The translations under genes and the position numbers were made by a program. The notes beneath the pieces are model-generated. The model did no database searches. It was not told where the DNA came from and saw nothing but the letters and a program-made list of their open reading frames with translations. This document shows positions 11,963 to 21,662 of a stretch of DNA of 64,000 bases, piece after piece (within the stretch, counting starts at the first letter, position 1; each line of letters starts with the position of its first letter). Origin of the DNA: Xanthostigma xanthostigma. Its lineage: Eukaryota; Arthropoda; Insecta; Raphidioptera; Raphidiidae. The stretch is from the NCBI GenBank assembly GCA_963575645.1, contig OY754470.1, forward strand, positions 25,526,501 to 25,590,500. The letters run 5' to 3'.

Positions 11963-11999
<37 letters not shown>

Positions 12000-12053
12000 G
12001 GAACCCACGACCTTTGCGCCGCTGAGCTTAGCTAGCCTGGACTTTTCGTCATA
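10871..12053 (+). repeat. 5' LTR, 1183 bp
   Basis: Begins TGTAACGG and ends GTCATA, inferred from comparison with 17130-18311 and the GTAT duplication. TGTAACGGT at the start recurs inverted as ACCGTTACA about 90 bases in. The middle (about 11210-11420) is strongly G+T rich on this strand. Near the 3' end an AATAAA is followed by a run of 34 A. The 3' LTR has 33 A, and I found no other difference. Confidence 0.93.
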
Positions 12054-12058
12054 CAATT

Positions 12059-12076
12059 TGGCGCCCAACGTGGGGC
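12059..12076 (+). promoter_or_regulatory. Primer-binding site, tRNA-Lys type
   Basis: TGGCGCCCAACGTGGGGC lies five bases after the LTR. It is complementary to the 3' end of tRNA-Lys with anticodon CUU including CCA, the primer class also used by several retroviruses. This marks the minus-strand DNA start. Confidence 0.92.
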
Positions 12077-12449
12077 CCTCATTTTGAAATTTTTGGAGAG
12101 TGCAATAAAGCATTATTGCAATTTTTTTGAAAAAAAAATTGCGAAACCTTTTGTTGAATTTTTTTGTTATTTGTTGGGTATTGTTGTTATTGTTGAATAT
12201 TTATTTATTTATTGTTGTTTTTCTGGAATATTTTCATGGTGTTGAGTTTTAGGGTTTTGTTGATTTTGGGAAACTCTAAGTTGGTTGTTGTTTTAGTTGA
12301 GAAAAAATTGTTTTCTTCACTTTCCAAACGGAGCTTGATTATTGGCCCTCCTTGGTTTGGTTGTATTTTATCCTTGGTTTTTTGGTGTGTTTTGTGCTTT
12401 GATTACTTTTGTATTTGATTAGCTAATAAGCGAGTGGTATAATACTACT
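12077..12449 (+). other. Gypsy leader between primer site and gag
   Basis: T-rich untranslated leader. A 68-codon open frame at 12212-12418 is very hydrophobic because of T-rich codons and is not supported as a gene. Packaging or dimerisation signals would be expected here, but I cannot identify any. Confidence 0.6.
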
Positions 12450-13736
12450 ATGGATCTGTCGTACGATATAGACGTGGATTGTCTTACTATAAATGAAATC
12501 AATTATGAATTATTGATTCGAGGATTTTCTGGTGGCAGTGATGACCTGAAGAGACGGAAGTGCCTGCGGAGATTGTTGGCTGCCGATCTAAATCGTCCAG
12601 GAGTATCTTATACTTGTAACACATTTGACCGAGATGTTGACGGTGCGGAAATAGATGTTTGTATCACATCGATTAGTACACTAATAGATTCCTTGTCGGA
12701 AGCTGCAGATGCCACATTCTTAGAAATAAGAAGTCGGCTAAACCATATTAAAGGTCGTCTACTACGAATAAATAATGCTGATCCGGATGTTGTGGCCTTT
12801 AAAAACGATAGACTGATCTCAGCTATCTCCTTGGAAGACGATCTGGTGACAAAAATGGCGGATGCTTCATCAGCTGAGGGCAGTCGGTTTGCGGTCGAGC
12901 CTGAGCGACTTGTTGCTACTTTAACCGGTAACAACCGTTCCATGATGGATCCTGTGGCTGACATGACCGAGGCTGGAACTCCAGCAATGCACTATAGTAC
13001 GCCGTACCGACAACAAAAAATAATTCCGATTTTTAAATGGGGAGTGTCGTTTGACGGTCAACAGCCCTTATTCGATTTTTTAGAACGAGTAGAGGAATTG
13101 AGAGCTGGTCGTCATGCTTCGAAGGACGACTTGTTTCATGCTGCAGTTGAACTGTTCACTGGTGATGCTCTTCTGTGGTATCGGTCCGTGAAGGATAATT
13201 TTTGCGATTGGGACTCATTGGTTGACGCTTTGAAGTTGGATTTTTTGCCACCGGATTATGAGCATGATCTTCTACTTGAAATCTATGCTCGGAAACAGAA
13301 GCCTCAAGAGAAGGTTGTAAATTTTATCTCTAATATTTCGAATTTAATATCGCGGCTTCGGGTTCCTCCTTGTGAAGAAGAGAAGGTAAAGATAGTTATT
13401 AGAAACATCTTGCCTGCTTACCGTGTGCATTTAGTTCGTAATCAGCTTAAAACTGTATCTGGAGTAAGAGATTTCTTAAGAGACTTGGAACCAAATATAA
13501 TTATTGAAGATGAGTCAGGTCATTGCACAAAAAAGGTGGCGTCATTAAATCCGGCTATTACAAAGCCGCTACCGGACGTGTCTGCGCTGAGATGTTGGAA
13601 TTGTCAAGAGGTTGGACACTTACGCTCTGAATGTAAAAAACCTCGATCTCGATTTTGTTTCGGTTGTGGAAAGCCGGGTTGTGTTCAGCGATCTTGTCCA
13701 AGATGTCAGGGAAACGACGAAGGAGGAAGCGCATAG
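12450..13736 (+). CDS. gag: Gag polyprotein of the gypsy element
   Basis: 428 codons from ATG. The N-terminal 150 residues are Leu-rich and charged. About 200-345 is a retrotransposon-gag capsid-like region, with a Leu-Trp-Tyr motif near residue 246 and repeated aromatic/Leu spacing. Two zinc knuckles follow: 382-395 is a canonical C-x2-C-x4-H-x4-C, while 403-416 has Cys where His is expected (C-x2-C-x4-C-x4-C), with another Cys pair just after. Gag assembles the particle and binds element RNA in the cytoplasm. The stop at 13734-13736 lies downstream of a slippery heptamer that moves part of the ribosomes into pol. No internal stop or frameshift is present. The all-Cys second knuckle may still bind zinc; that is inference. 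Confidence 0.92.
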   Translation: MDLSYDIDVDCLTINEINYELLIRGFSGGSDDLKRRKCLRRLLAADLNRPGVSYTCNTFDRDVDGAEIDVCITSISTLIDSLSEAADATFLEIRSRLNHIKGRLLRINNADPDVVAFKNDRLISAISLEDDLVTKMADASSAEGSRFAVEPERLVATLTGNNRSMMDPVADMTEAGTPAMHYSTPYRQQKIIPIFKWGVSFDGQQPLFDFLERVEELRAGRHASKDDLFHAAVELFTGDALLWYRSVKDNFCDWDSLVDALKLDFLPPDYEHDLLLEIYARKQKPQEKVVNFISNISNLISRLRVPPCEEEKVKIVIRNILPAYRVHLVRNQLKTVSGVRDFLRDLEPNIIIEDESGHCTKKVASLNPAITKPLPDVSALRCWNCQEVGHLRSECKKPRSRFCFGCGKPGCVQRSCPRCQGNDEGGSA

Positions 13737-16700
13737 GCCACCGCTTTCCTTCTTTAAAACAGGCCTACACGCTGGATCGTGACTCACCATCGTGGAAATC
13801 GTGGTTGAAAACGGTTTCTAATTTTTGCGCTAAGCCCGTGTTTCCTGCTAATCTTAATCCTCTAATTGTGACTAAGCCTCGTGATAATCGCCCTTATATA
13901 ACGGTTGATATTTTCGGTAATAAGTTAGTTGCCTTGCTAGACTCGGGTGCTAGTGACTCGGTGTTGGGTAAAAATGGCCTACGGTTTATCAAAGCCTTCG
14001 GATTGGAAATAAATAAATGTGAGGATAAGTCAATTCGTACAGCGGATGGGGTTGCTCAAAGTATCATTGGTTATGTGTTACTGCCTGTTTCCGTTGGATC
14101 CTTAGTTCGGTTGGTAAGAGTGCTGGTTGTGCCCTCTCTATGCCACAGTTTGATTTTTGGCAGCGATTTCTGTCGAATTTTTAATCTGGTAATTGATTTT
14201 GGTGCAAATACTTATCTGGTTGGTGATCGAAATATTTGTGTCCTAGAAAAATCATCTGCTACACTTGCGGAGTCAGACGATTTGGTAGGAGTCATTACTA
14301 GTCATGTAGACCTAAGTGACACTCAACGTCAACAATTATCGGATGTCATTCAGCGATTCGACGAGTTATCCTGGGTTAATGGAACCAAGCTGGGAAGAAC
14401 TGATAAAATTACGCATTGCATAGATACGAGTGACGCACGTCCTATCAAACAGAGACAGTACCAATTATCCCCTTATATGCTATCTCATTTATACAATGAA
14501 TTGGACGAAATGTTGAAGTTGGGGGTCATACAACGATCATCGAGTCCGTGGTCTTCGCCGGTCCTGCTTGTCAAGAAAGCCCAAGGTGCCTACAGACTAT
14601 GCTTCGATGGACGAAAGTTAAATTCTGTTACCAAGAAAGACGCCTACCCTCTCCCGAGAGTAGATCACATTTTGAGCAAATTAGCAGGTGCCCGTTATCT
14701 GTCGAGCATTGATCTTAAGAGCGCTTTTTGGCAAATTCCGCTTGACGCCAATTCACGAGAGAAGACGGCTTTCAGTGTGCCAGGCAAAGGGTTATATGAA
14801 TTTGTTGTCATGCCCTTTGGTTTAAATAATGCTCCGCAGACTCAGCAGCGCCTTATGGATAGGGTACTGGGACCTGAATTGGACCCCTATGTGTTCGTGT
14901 ACTTGGACGACATAATCGTTGCTACTCCGTCATTTGAAAAGCATGTGGAAGTTTTAATGGAGGTTTACAGAAGATTATCGGCTGCTAAGCTGACTATTAA
15001 TGCTGATAAATGCAGGTTTTGTTTTCCCTCGTTGAAGTACCTTGGTTTTGTAGTGGATGAACATGGTTTACGAACAAACCCGGAAAAGATTGCAGCAATG
15101 GTCAACTATCCTCGACCAGAAAACACCACTCAAGTTAAGCGATTTATAGGCATTTGTTCTTGGTATCGCCGCTTTATACCAAATTTCTCAACTTTAACGG
15201 CACCAATTACCTCATTGATCAAGGGTCGTAAAAAGGGTCACCGTATTGCCTGGAATACAGAAGCCGAGAATGCATTTATTGACATCAAGCAGGCACTGGT
15301 TTCTGCGCCGATACTTGCCAGCCCGAACTTCCAAAGAACTTTTACGGTTCAATGTGATGCGTCAAATGTTGGTCTCGGATGTGTCCTCACGCAGAAAAAT
15401 GATGATGATATTGAAGTCCCGATTGCTTATGCTAGCCGTACTCTGTCGTCGTCGGAAAGAAACTTTACTGTTACGGAGAAGGAATGTTTGGCTGTGCTGT
15501 TTGCCATTGAAAAGTTTCGTCCGTATATTGAAGGTGTTAAGTTCCGTATAATCACTGATCATCATTCCCTACTGTGGCTTCACAATCTCAAGGACCCTGT
15601 TGGACGTTTAGCTAGGTGGGCTGTGAAGATGCAGCAATACGATTTTGAATTAGAGCATCGAAAAGGTTCCTTGAATGTTGTTCCGGATGCGTTGTCGCGA
15701 GCCCCTCTTGAGATGTGCCTTATTCAACTTAATGACGAATGCATTGCAGGTGATCGTTGGTACCAAAATATGCTTAGAATACTTGAAGCTCATCGGGCTG
15801 CTTTTCCGAACTGGGATATTGTGGATGGTCACCTATATAAATTCGTCCCATCTGAAGTTGGTCCCCGTAATAATACCGATTGGAAGTTAGTGGTTCCAGC
15901 TCGTCAGCGAAGAAGTGTGATTCGATCCTGTCACGATGACCCTATGGCTGCTCATTTGGGTATTTTTAAAACCACTAATCGAGTTTGTGAGTTGTATTAT
16001 TGGCCGAAGATGCGTCGAGAAATTAAACGCTATGTGCAACAATGCAGGGTCTGTGCTGCGCAGAAAATGGCTTCCACTGCTCGTCCCGGGTTTATGGGCC
16101 GACAAAAACGCGTGTCTCATCCATGGCAGTTGATTGCCGCCGATATTATTGGCCCTTTGCCTAAATCGGGGAATGGTTCCTCGTACTTACTGGTAGTAAC
16201 GGATTGGTTCACAAAATTCACCTTGTTAAAACCATTACGTCAAGCTAATGGTGTTGCTATCGCGAAGTTTTTGGAAGAAAATGTTTTTCTCCTATTTGGT
16301 GTGCCACAGATTCTTATGTGTGATAATGGCACCGAATTCATTAACAAGCGAATGAAGGAACTTGTCCAGGAATACGGAGTACAGCTTTGGCCTAATGCAA
16401 GATATCACGCTCAGGTGAATTATGTGGAACGCTACAATCGGACGATTGGCGCTGCTGTCAGATCATTTTTGGAGGACTTGGACCATAGACACTGGGATAA
16501 ACAAGTACAGAAAATAGCTTTTGGTTTGAGAACTGCTGTGAGTGAAGCAACTGGTTTCTCGCCGACATTTTTAAACTTTGGTCGGTTCGTTCCCTCTTCT
16601 GGAAATTATTACAGTCGTTTAAAAAACGTGGATGAGATGGATTTGGATGCTGTTCGGGAATTTCATGTCAAGGAAATGGAAGAAATGCCGGAACTGTACA

Positions 16701-17008
16701 AGGAGGTACAACGAAAATTGACAGCGGCCTATGAGAGGAATGCTGCGATGTATAATCGAGGAAAACGAGATGCTGACGTATACCATGTTGGCGAAAAGGT
16801 GTGGAAGCGTCACCATGTGATGTCAAGTGGTGCAAAACATGTGGCAGCAAAGCTAGCCCCTAAGTACACTCTCGCTACAGTTAAAAATGTTGTTTCACCT
16901 TTAGTTTACGAACTAGCCGATGAAAATGGTGTCAGCCTTGGTCGCTGGCATGTTAAGGACTTGAAACCCTACCAGGCAGCCTCTACAAGCGACTCCGAGT
17001 CCGAATGA
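13655..17008 (+). CDS. pol: Pol polyprotein: protease, RT, RNase H, integrase
   Basis: Expressed by -1 frameshift from gag at 13709-13715; the frame opens at 13637 and its first ATG is 13655. Numbering from that ATG: aspartic protease with LLDSGAS (Asp96); reverse transcriptase with YLDD at 416-419; RNase H with QCDAS (Asp568) and a later DHHSLLWL; integrase zinc finger with His760, His768 and a C-x2-C pair; integrase core with Asp830, Asp890 and Glu925; and a C-terminal module ending in GRWHVKDLKPY. The spacing Asp890-Glu925 leaves 34 residues, with HAQVNYVER in place of the common HPQxNGxVER, probably a lineage trait. Uninterrupted over 1117 codons. It copies element RNA to DNA and integrates it. 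No envelope gene follows. Confidence 0.95.
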   Translation: MFRLWKAGLCSAILSKMSGKRRRRKRIGHRFPSLKQAYTLDRDSPSWKSWLKTVSNFCAKPVFPANLNPLIVTKPRDNRPYITVDIFGNKLVALLDSGASDSVLGKNGLRFIKAFGLEINKCEDKSIRTADGVAQSIIGYVLLPVSVGSLVRLVRVLVVPSLCHSLIFGSDFCRIFNLVIDFGANTYLVGDRNICVLEKSSATLAESDDLVGVITSHVDLSDTQRQQLSDVIQRFDELSWVNGTKLGRTDKITHCIDTSDARPIKQRQYQLSPYMLSHLYNELDEMLKLGVIQRSSSPWSSPVLLVKKAQGAYRLCFDGRKLNSVTKKDAYPLPRVDHILSKLAGARYLSSIDLKSAFWQIPLDANSREKTAFSVPGKGLYEFVVMPFGLNNAPQTQQRLMDRVLGPELDPYVFVYLDDIIVATPSFEKHVEVLMEVYRRLSAAKLTINADKCRFCFPSLKYLGFVVDEHGLRTNPEKIAAMVNYPRPENTTQVKRFIGICSWYRRFIPNFSTLTAPITSLIKGRKKGHRIAWNTEAENAFIDIKQALVSAPILASPNFQRTFTVQCDASNVGLGCVLTQKNDDDIEVPIAYASRTLSSSERNFTVTEKECLAVLFAIEKFRPYIEGVKFRIITDHHSLLWLHNLKDPVGRLARWAVKMQQYDFELEHRKGSLNVVPDALSRAPLEMCLIQLNDECIAGDRWYQNMLRILEAHRAAFPNWDIVDGHLYKFVPSEVGPRNNTDWKLVVPARQRRSVIRSCHDDPMAAHLGIFKTTNRVCELYYWPKMRREIKRYVQQCRVCAAQKMASTARPGFMGRQKRVSHPWQLIAADIIGPLPKSGNGSSYLLVVTDWFTKFTLLKPLRQANGVAIAKFLEENVFLLFGVPQILMCDNGTEFINKRMKELVQEYGVQLWPNARYHAQVNYVERYNRTIGAAVRSFLEDLDHRHWDKQVQKIAFGLRTAVSEATGFSPTFLNFGRFVPSSGNYYSRLKNVDEMDLDAVREFHVKEMEEMPELYKEVQRKLTAAYERNAAMYNRGKRDADVYHVGEKVWKRHHVMSSGAKHVAAKLAPKYTLATVKNVVSPLVYELADENGVSLGRWHVKDLKPYQAASTSDSESE
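13709..13752 (+). promoter_or_regulatory. -1 ribosomal frameshift signal: slippery site plus stem-loop
   Basis: GGGAAAC at 13709-13715 lies in the gag frame as G-GGA-AAC, the canonical X-XXY-YYZ pattern used by several retroviruses. Slippage by -1 joins gag to the pol frame, which is closed upstream by a TAA at 13634-13636. Three bases later a stem can form: gaagga (13719-13724) with tccttc (13747-13752), and aagcg (13727-13731) with cgctt (13742-13746), with a two-base bulge and a 10-base loop. The spacer is shorter than the usual 5-9 bases, so the lowest pairs may be open in the ribosome. Confidence 0.8.
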
Positions 17009-17129
17009 TAAAGCGCATTGAAGTTCTTCGTCCTCTGTAGGAATTGTCAATATTATGGAGTCGTCTTCCCCGTAGTGCCTTCTCAAAAATGCTCAGGTTT
17101 TCGCATTTTTTATCCAGGGAGAGGGGGAG
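17009..17129 (+). promoter_or_regulatory. Short 3' untranslated segment and polypurine tract
   Basis: About 105 bases after the pol stop lead to the purine run AGGGAGAGGGGGAG at 17116-17129, directly abutting the 3' LTR. This is the plus-strand DNA primer. No envelope or accessory frame fits between pol and the LTR. Confidence 0.88.
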
Positions 17130-18221
17130 TGTAACGGTTTACAATTGGTGGCCCCCGAAAAAAAATAGATCGAGCCTATGATATACAAAAAAGTCAAAAT
17201 CTTGCTTTTAATACCGTTACAGTGTATGATGGACGAGCGCCTGACGACAGAGCAGATCAGGTTTGAAAACGTAATACGCGGAATGAAATGAGTGCGACTG
17301 AGAAGGCCAGTCGACTGTGATGCGTGCAAGTGAGCTCGTCGTTGTTAGATTCTGTCGCGATCTGGTCTGGAGGGCGGACAGAATCGGTTGGCGATACAGC
17401 TAGGAGAGGACGGCGAGCCGTGACAGCGGCCACATGTATGCGAGATACGCGATTTTTTTGAGATGAGAAAATGATGTTTTGTGGATGATTGTGTTGGAAT
17501 GGAACGTTTTTGGTTGGATTTTTAATATTTTGGCGCTTGTTTTGGAGTGTTGAATTTTGGATAGGTCGTTTTTGGATTGACGATTTGTCTATTTTGGATT
17601 TGAGATTGGATTTTTTTTGGTTGTCGGATTTTGCTGGAGTTTGGATTCGCTGTTTGTTGTTTTTTTGACTTCTTGGCTCTTTTTAAAAAAAAAAATCGTA
17701 ATAATTATTAAAAAGACCTCACGGTGCTGCCAGTGGCGGGCCTGTCTTTTGGCGTGGTTGACACCGCTGATTTTAATGTGTTACCTGTGTGTTCTAGAAA
17801 TTGAATTGTCAGTCTTGTAGTTGGATTAAGTTATGGGGTATTTTCTTAGATGATTCAATTTTGTGTTTTGTCTGAAATTTGGTTTTATGGTTAATTGGTT
17901 GGAAAGGATTTCTAGAATCTTTTTCTCGCACACAATCTTGGACCGTTTGTGTTGCCTCGTATGGTCTTTTTGTCCTGGCGCCCTTTTCTGACATCAGTCG
18001 GTACGACACATACGATATTAAATATTCTTGAGATTGAAAATAGATTCCTTGTTTTTTATATAAAATATTTTGAAAATACTAAAAAACGGTTTTGATTGTG
18101 TTTGTCTTTATTTGTCGAGTGGTAGGTGGTAGGATTTTATTTCAGGCATTTGCCTGTGTCAATTTTGAGTGTTTTTTTATTAGTTGAAATTTTTTAAGCC
18201 CTTTTAAGCACGTTTGCCCAA

Positions 18222-18257
<36 letters not shown>

Positions 18258-18311
18258 GGAACCCACGACCTTTGCGCCGCTGAGCTTAGCTAGCCTGGAC
18301 TTTTCGTCATA
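17130..18311 (+). repeat. 3' LTR, 1182 bp
   Basis: Base-for-base repeat of 10871-12053 except for one fewer A in the A run. Short open frames here are identical to those of the 5' LTR and are not genes. GTAT follows at 18312-18315, completing the target duplication. Confidence 0.93.
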
Positions 18312-18320
18312 GTATATATA

Positions 18321-18706
18321 CTAGCAGTCTGTCCCGGTTTCACCCGGGTACGATAGATATAATTCTGCAAAATGTATTTCGTTTGCGGCGCGGTATCTGA
18401 GCAAATTCTACCCGATTTGCTTCTGAACTAATAGCTTTGAGCGAATTCTATCAGATGTCGCTGAATGTTACTAAAACAGTTTTTTTGTTTGCTTCTGAAC
18501 TAATATATTTGAATAAATTTTATCAGATGTCGTTACATGTTATACTAAAACAGTTTTTTTTCACAAAACACCGTAATTTTGTACTAAATATTTACTAAAA
18601 ACTATCGTATAGCGTAAGTTGGACCAAACAAGACATATTTACAAAATTTCATTAAAATCGGTTTAATAGTTTCGGAGATTAGCGCGGTCAAAATTGTGAC
18701 ACGAGA
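18321..18706 (-). mobile_element. Small Helitron-like element, family A, copy 1
   Basis: Read on the minus strand it begins TCTCGTGTCACAATTTT and ends with the hairpin cccgg..ccgggac followed 8-10 bases later by CTAG. It is flanked by A before and T after, as expected for Helitron insertion between A and T without duplication. 386 bp, no coding capacity. Family members at 20005 and 20345 share both ends. Confidence 0.6.
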
Positions 18707-18716
18707 TTTTTATATA

Positions 18717-19447
18717 CAGGGTGAGGCACATAAAGTGTTACAGAGCAATAGCACTCAAACTATTGATCATATCCAAAAATGTTTCAGACAAAAGTTTTAG
18801 TGTTCAAGAAGGCCATCATACTAGACCACCCTATTTTTTTATCGGTGGAGGCGCTGAAGCTACGTCAAGGTCAACTTCACTTTTTTTACGAAACCATGTA
18901 TTTTTTTTTTCGATGACATTATTAGTGATTTTAAGACGAATTCAGCAACCTACAACACAAGGTCATTCTAATCACGCAAAATCGTAGTCGAAAAATCTAA
19001 ACATATCGGAATATTCACTTTTAAAGGATCCACTAACCTTTGCTTGGGTCTACCTACGGAAGATGCTCCAAATGATGACATTTGTGGTGTAGTTTCGGTA
19101 CATACGTGACTATTTTAAATATTCTGAATATTGAACAGAATATTCAAAAAATAAAAATTTTGAATTTTTTTTAAATAAATAAAAATAAAATAATTTGAAT
19201 GACCTTGTGTTGTAGATTGCTGAATTCGTCTTAAAATTGCTAATAATGTCATCGAAAAAAAATACATGGTTTCGTTTAAAAAAGTGAATTTGACCTTGAC
19301 GTAGCTTCAGCGCCTCCACCGATAAAAAAATAGGGTGGTCCAGTATGACGACCTTCTCGAACACTAAAACTTTTGTCTGAAACATTTTTGGATATGATCA
19401 ATAGTTTGAGTGCTATTGCTCTGTAACACTTTTTGTGCCTCACCCTG
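18717..19447. mobile_element. Foldback element with about 250-bp inverted repeats, TA-flanked
   Basis: Starts CAGGGTGAGGCACATAAAG and ends with its complement. The arms run about 18717-18970 and 19198-19447 with scattered mismatches, around a unique centre of about 225 bases. TA lies on both sides, as in Tc1/mariner-type insertions. The long frames on both strands are mirror images of the arms and are not genes. The CAGGGTG terminus is shared in part with the element at 45829-46294. Confidence 0.75.
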
Positions 19448-20004
19448 TATACATATATATAGATAGATAACATTCTTTAATCAATATCAATAATTGGAGA
19501 GATTTTGTCGATTTTTTTAATAGAAAAATGATAGCTTAAAACTCGCTGAAGTTCAAGATATTGAAAACTTCCTCAATTAAAAAAAAAACTTTGAGGGTCC
19601 ATGGCTTTTATACTAACTGACACAGAAATTGCTTCTTGGAATCAATGTGCAGCGTGCTCTTTTTTACAAAAAATACATTTTAAAAAATCGCCCTAATTTT
19701 CGATATTCCGAAATGTTATAAGAAGAGTGTCATATTGATGACTAGCTATGCGGAACCTACCTATATTCGGTAATGGTATAATCTAAAGCAACAGTATATT
19801 AAAAAGGGTAGCCTGTTGCACTCAGTTGCACTGACAATCCCCAAATTACACTCAACGCAAACTTTTATTGACGCCAACACTCCAAACTGTTTTCCAACTT
19901 CTAAATCTTGTGATTAGGAAGTTTAAGTAGTTCTTCCTATACCTCACGTGTGTTGACATTGCGTACACAACACTGAACTGAACGAATCCAAAATGATAAA
20001 ATCA
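19448..20004. other. No recognised feature
   Basis: AT-rich spacer starting with a short AT/GATA repeat. No gene, RNA or repeat recognised. Confidence 0.5.
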
Positions 20005-20322
20005 TTAGCGGGTCCGTCCCGGTTTCACTCGGGTGCGAAAGATATAATTCAACACAGTATTTCGTTTGCGGCCCGGCATTTGAACTAATAGCTTTGAGCG
20101 AATTCTAACAGATGTTGTTACTTTGTACTAAAACAGTGTTTTCTGTTTGCTTCTGAACTAATAGCTTTGAGTAAATTCTGTCAGATGTCGTTATATGTTA
20201 CTAAAACAGTTTTTTTGAGAAAACACCGTTATTTTGTACAAAATATTTAATAAAAACTATCCTATAGCGTAAAGTGCACGAAGCAAGACACATTCATAAA
20301 ATTTCATTAAAATCGGTTCAGT
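20005..20322 (-). mobile_element. Helitron-like element, family A, copy 2 (truncated)
   Basis: Matches copy 1 from the hairpin end ('gtcccggtttcac', terminal CTAG mutated to CTAA on the minus strand) up to 'aaaatcggttcagtgg', then stops. The TCTCGTG start is missing. It lies 22 bases from copy 3 across a TA repeat. Confidence 0.55.
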
Positions 20323-20344
20323 GGTCTCATTTCATATATATATA

Positions 20345-20717
20345 CTAGCGGTTCGTCCCGGTTTCACCCGGGGGTGATAGATATAATTGTGCAAAATGTA
20401 ATTCGTTTGCGACCCGCCGTCTGAACTAACAGTTTTGAGCACATTCTACCAGATTTGCTTCTGAACTAATTCTAACAGATGTCGCTGCTTGGTACTAAAC
20501 AGTATTTTTTGTTTGCTTCTGAACTAATAGCTTTGAGTAAATTCTATCAGATGTCGTAACAGTTTTTTTTTTGACAAAACATCGTAATTTTGTACAAAAT
20601 ATTTAATAAAAACTATCCTATAGCGTAAGTTGCACCACGCAAGACACATTTACAAAATTTCATTAAAATCTGTTCAGTGGTTTCAGAGATTAGCGCGGCC
20701 AAAATTGTGACACGAGA
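20345..20717 (-). mobile_element. Helitron-like element, family A, copy 3
   Basis: Complete by the same criteria as copy 1: CTAG and a ccgg hairpin at one end, TCTCGTGTCACAATTTTGG at the other, A and T flanks. 373 bp, non-coding. Confidence 0.6.
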
Positions 20718-21300
20718 ATTTTATATTATATATTAACATCAAATTTGGTGGACGATTATCAAAACCACACTAAAAATAAAATTCTAAAATTCTTTTGAGC
20801 ACGCTTTCCAAATATGTTTCTTTCCCACGCATTGATAATAATAGTTCGTCCTGGCATTGGATCAATGAAATATTGAGATTTTGCAAATTATTCATCATTA
20901 AATGATATTCTTTATTTTCATGTAGTGGACACGAAGGAAGTTACCAAATTTTGTTTGTGACAAGTATAGTTCTGCACTAGTCAACTATAATATACTGACG
21001 TTATAGATATAAGGTGTGTAATATAGGTTACCAAGACGCAATAAAAGTTTTGAGAATGCATTAAAAAAGTTCGGATCAGTTAAGCCGTGAAATGCCTGTG
21101 GATTTTCTTATATATCTTTCAGTTTTCTATAGAAAAATATTTTTAATCATAGTAACAAACTACATTTTCAATCCAACTGTTCATACATGTTCACGATTTG
21201 TAAAAATTTGTAGTGCTTTTTTCCAAAATATTTACACATTTTGAGGTGGTAAAAATATGCAACTTATTTTTACATTCTTGAGTGACAGTGCTGATAATAT
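20718..21300. other. No recognised feature
   Basis: AT-rich, without gene, RNA or repeat that I can support. Confidence 0.5.
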
Positions 21301-21595
21301 AAATGGGGACCGTGCGCGAAACATAGAGGCAGCACTACTGCCGAAGTTGGCGCTCTCTAGTATCTAATTAATGAAGTAAATGGGATTATTTTATAATAGT
21401 AAACAATGAAAATTATTTGAAAAAAAGAAAAAAAATAAGAAATGCGCATTTCAGCCTGTAATTAATACTCGTGTACATGGACAGAATAATTCAAAAGGCG
21501 AAAAATTATATAATTCTGGCCGTGTATATGATGCAGAACGTATTTAAATGGGCAACTTGTAACCGCAAAGTTGTACCACAAACAACTGTGTCTTA

Positions 21596-21659
21596 GGCCT
21601 AGCTCACATGAAGAGCGTTCAACGCGCGTTGGCCAAACGCTTTTCGTGTGAGCTAGGCC
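21596..21659. mobile_element. 64-bp micro-MITE, PIF/Harbinger-like
   Basis: A nearly perfect palindrome: GGCCTAGCTCACATGAAGAG at left is mirrored at right with few changes. Exact TTA duplications at 21593-21595 and 21660-21662 match the TTA/TAA preference of PIF/Harbinger. It is among the shortest movable units I would expect: both ends and almost nothing between. Confidence 0.65.
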
Positions 21660-21662
21660 TTA

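Larger units (their letters stand above)
10871..18311 (+). mobile_element. Complete Ty3/gypsy LTR retrotransposon
   Basis: A 7.44-kb element with two 1.18-kb LTRs, a GTAT target duplication, a tRNA-Lys primer-binding site, gag, a -1 frameshift site, an uninterrupted pol (protease, reverse transcriptase, RNase H, integrase) and a purine tract before the 3' LTR. The domain order with integrase last places it in Ty3/gypsy (Metaviridae). There is no envelope frame. It sits in a TA-rich spacer between two Helitron-like fragments. Every component needed for transposition appears intact, and the LTRs differ, as far as I can read, only by one A in a long A run, so insertion was very recent. Confidence 0.95.

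Noticed and set aside
10861-12113. Short open frames in the 5' LTR and their identical copies in the 3' LTR (to 18009)
   Set aside because: Duplicated with the LTRs and without motifs. The poly-Phe frame is the complement of the A run.
13635-13641. AAAAAAC, a known slippery heptamer, just upstream in gag
   Set aside because: It is in the wrong phase: gag reads AAA-AAA-C. A -1 slip there would also meet the TAA at 13634-13636.
17009-17129. Possible envelope gene after pol
   Set aside because: Only about 120 bases separate pol from the LTR, and no frame fits.
18721-19473. Frames of 65-91 codons on both strands
   Set aside because: Mirror-image translations of the inverted arms of a foldback element.
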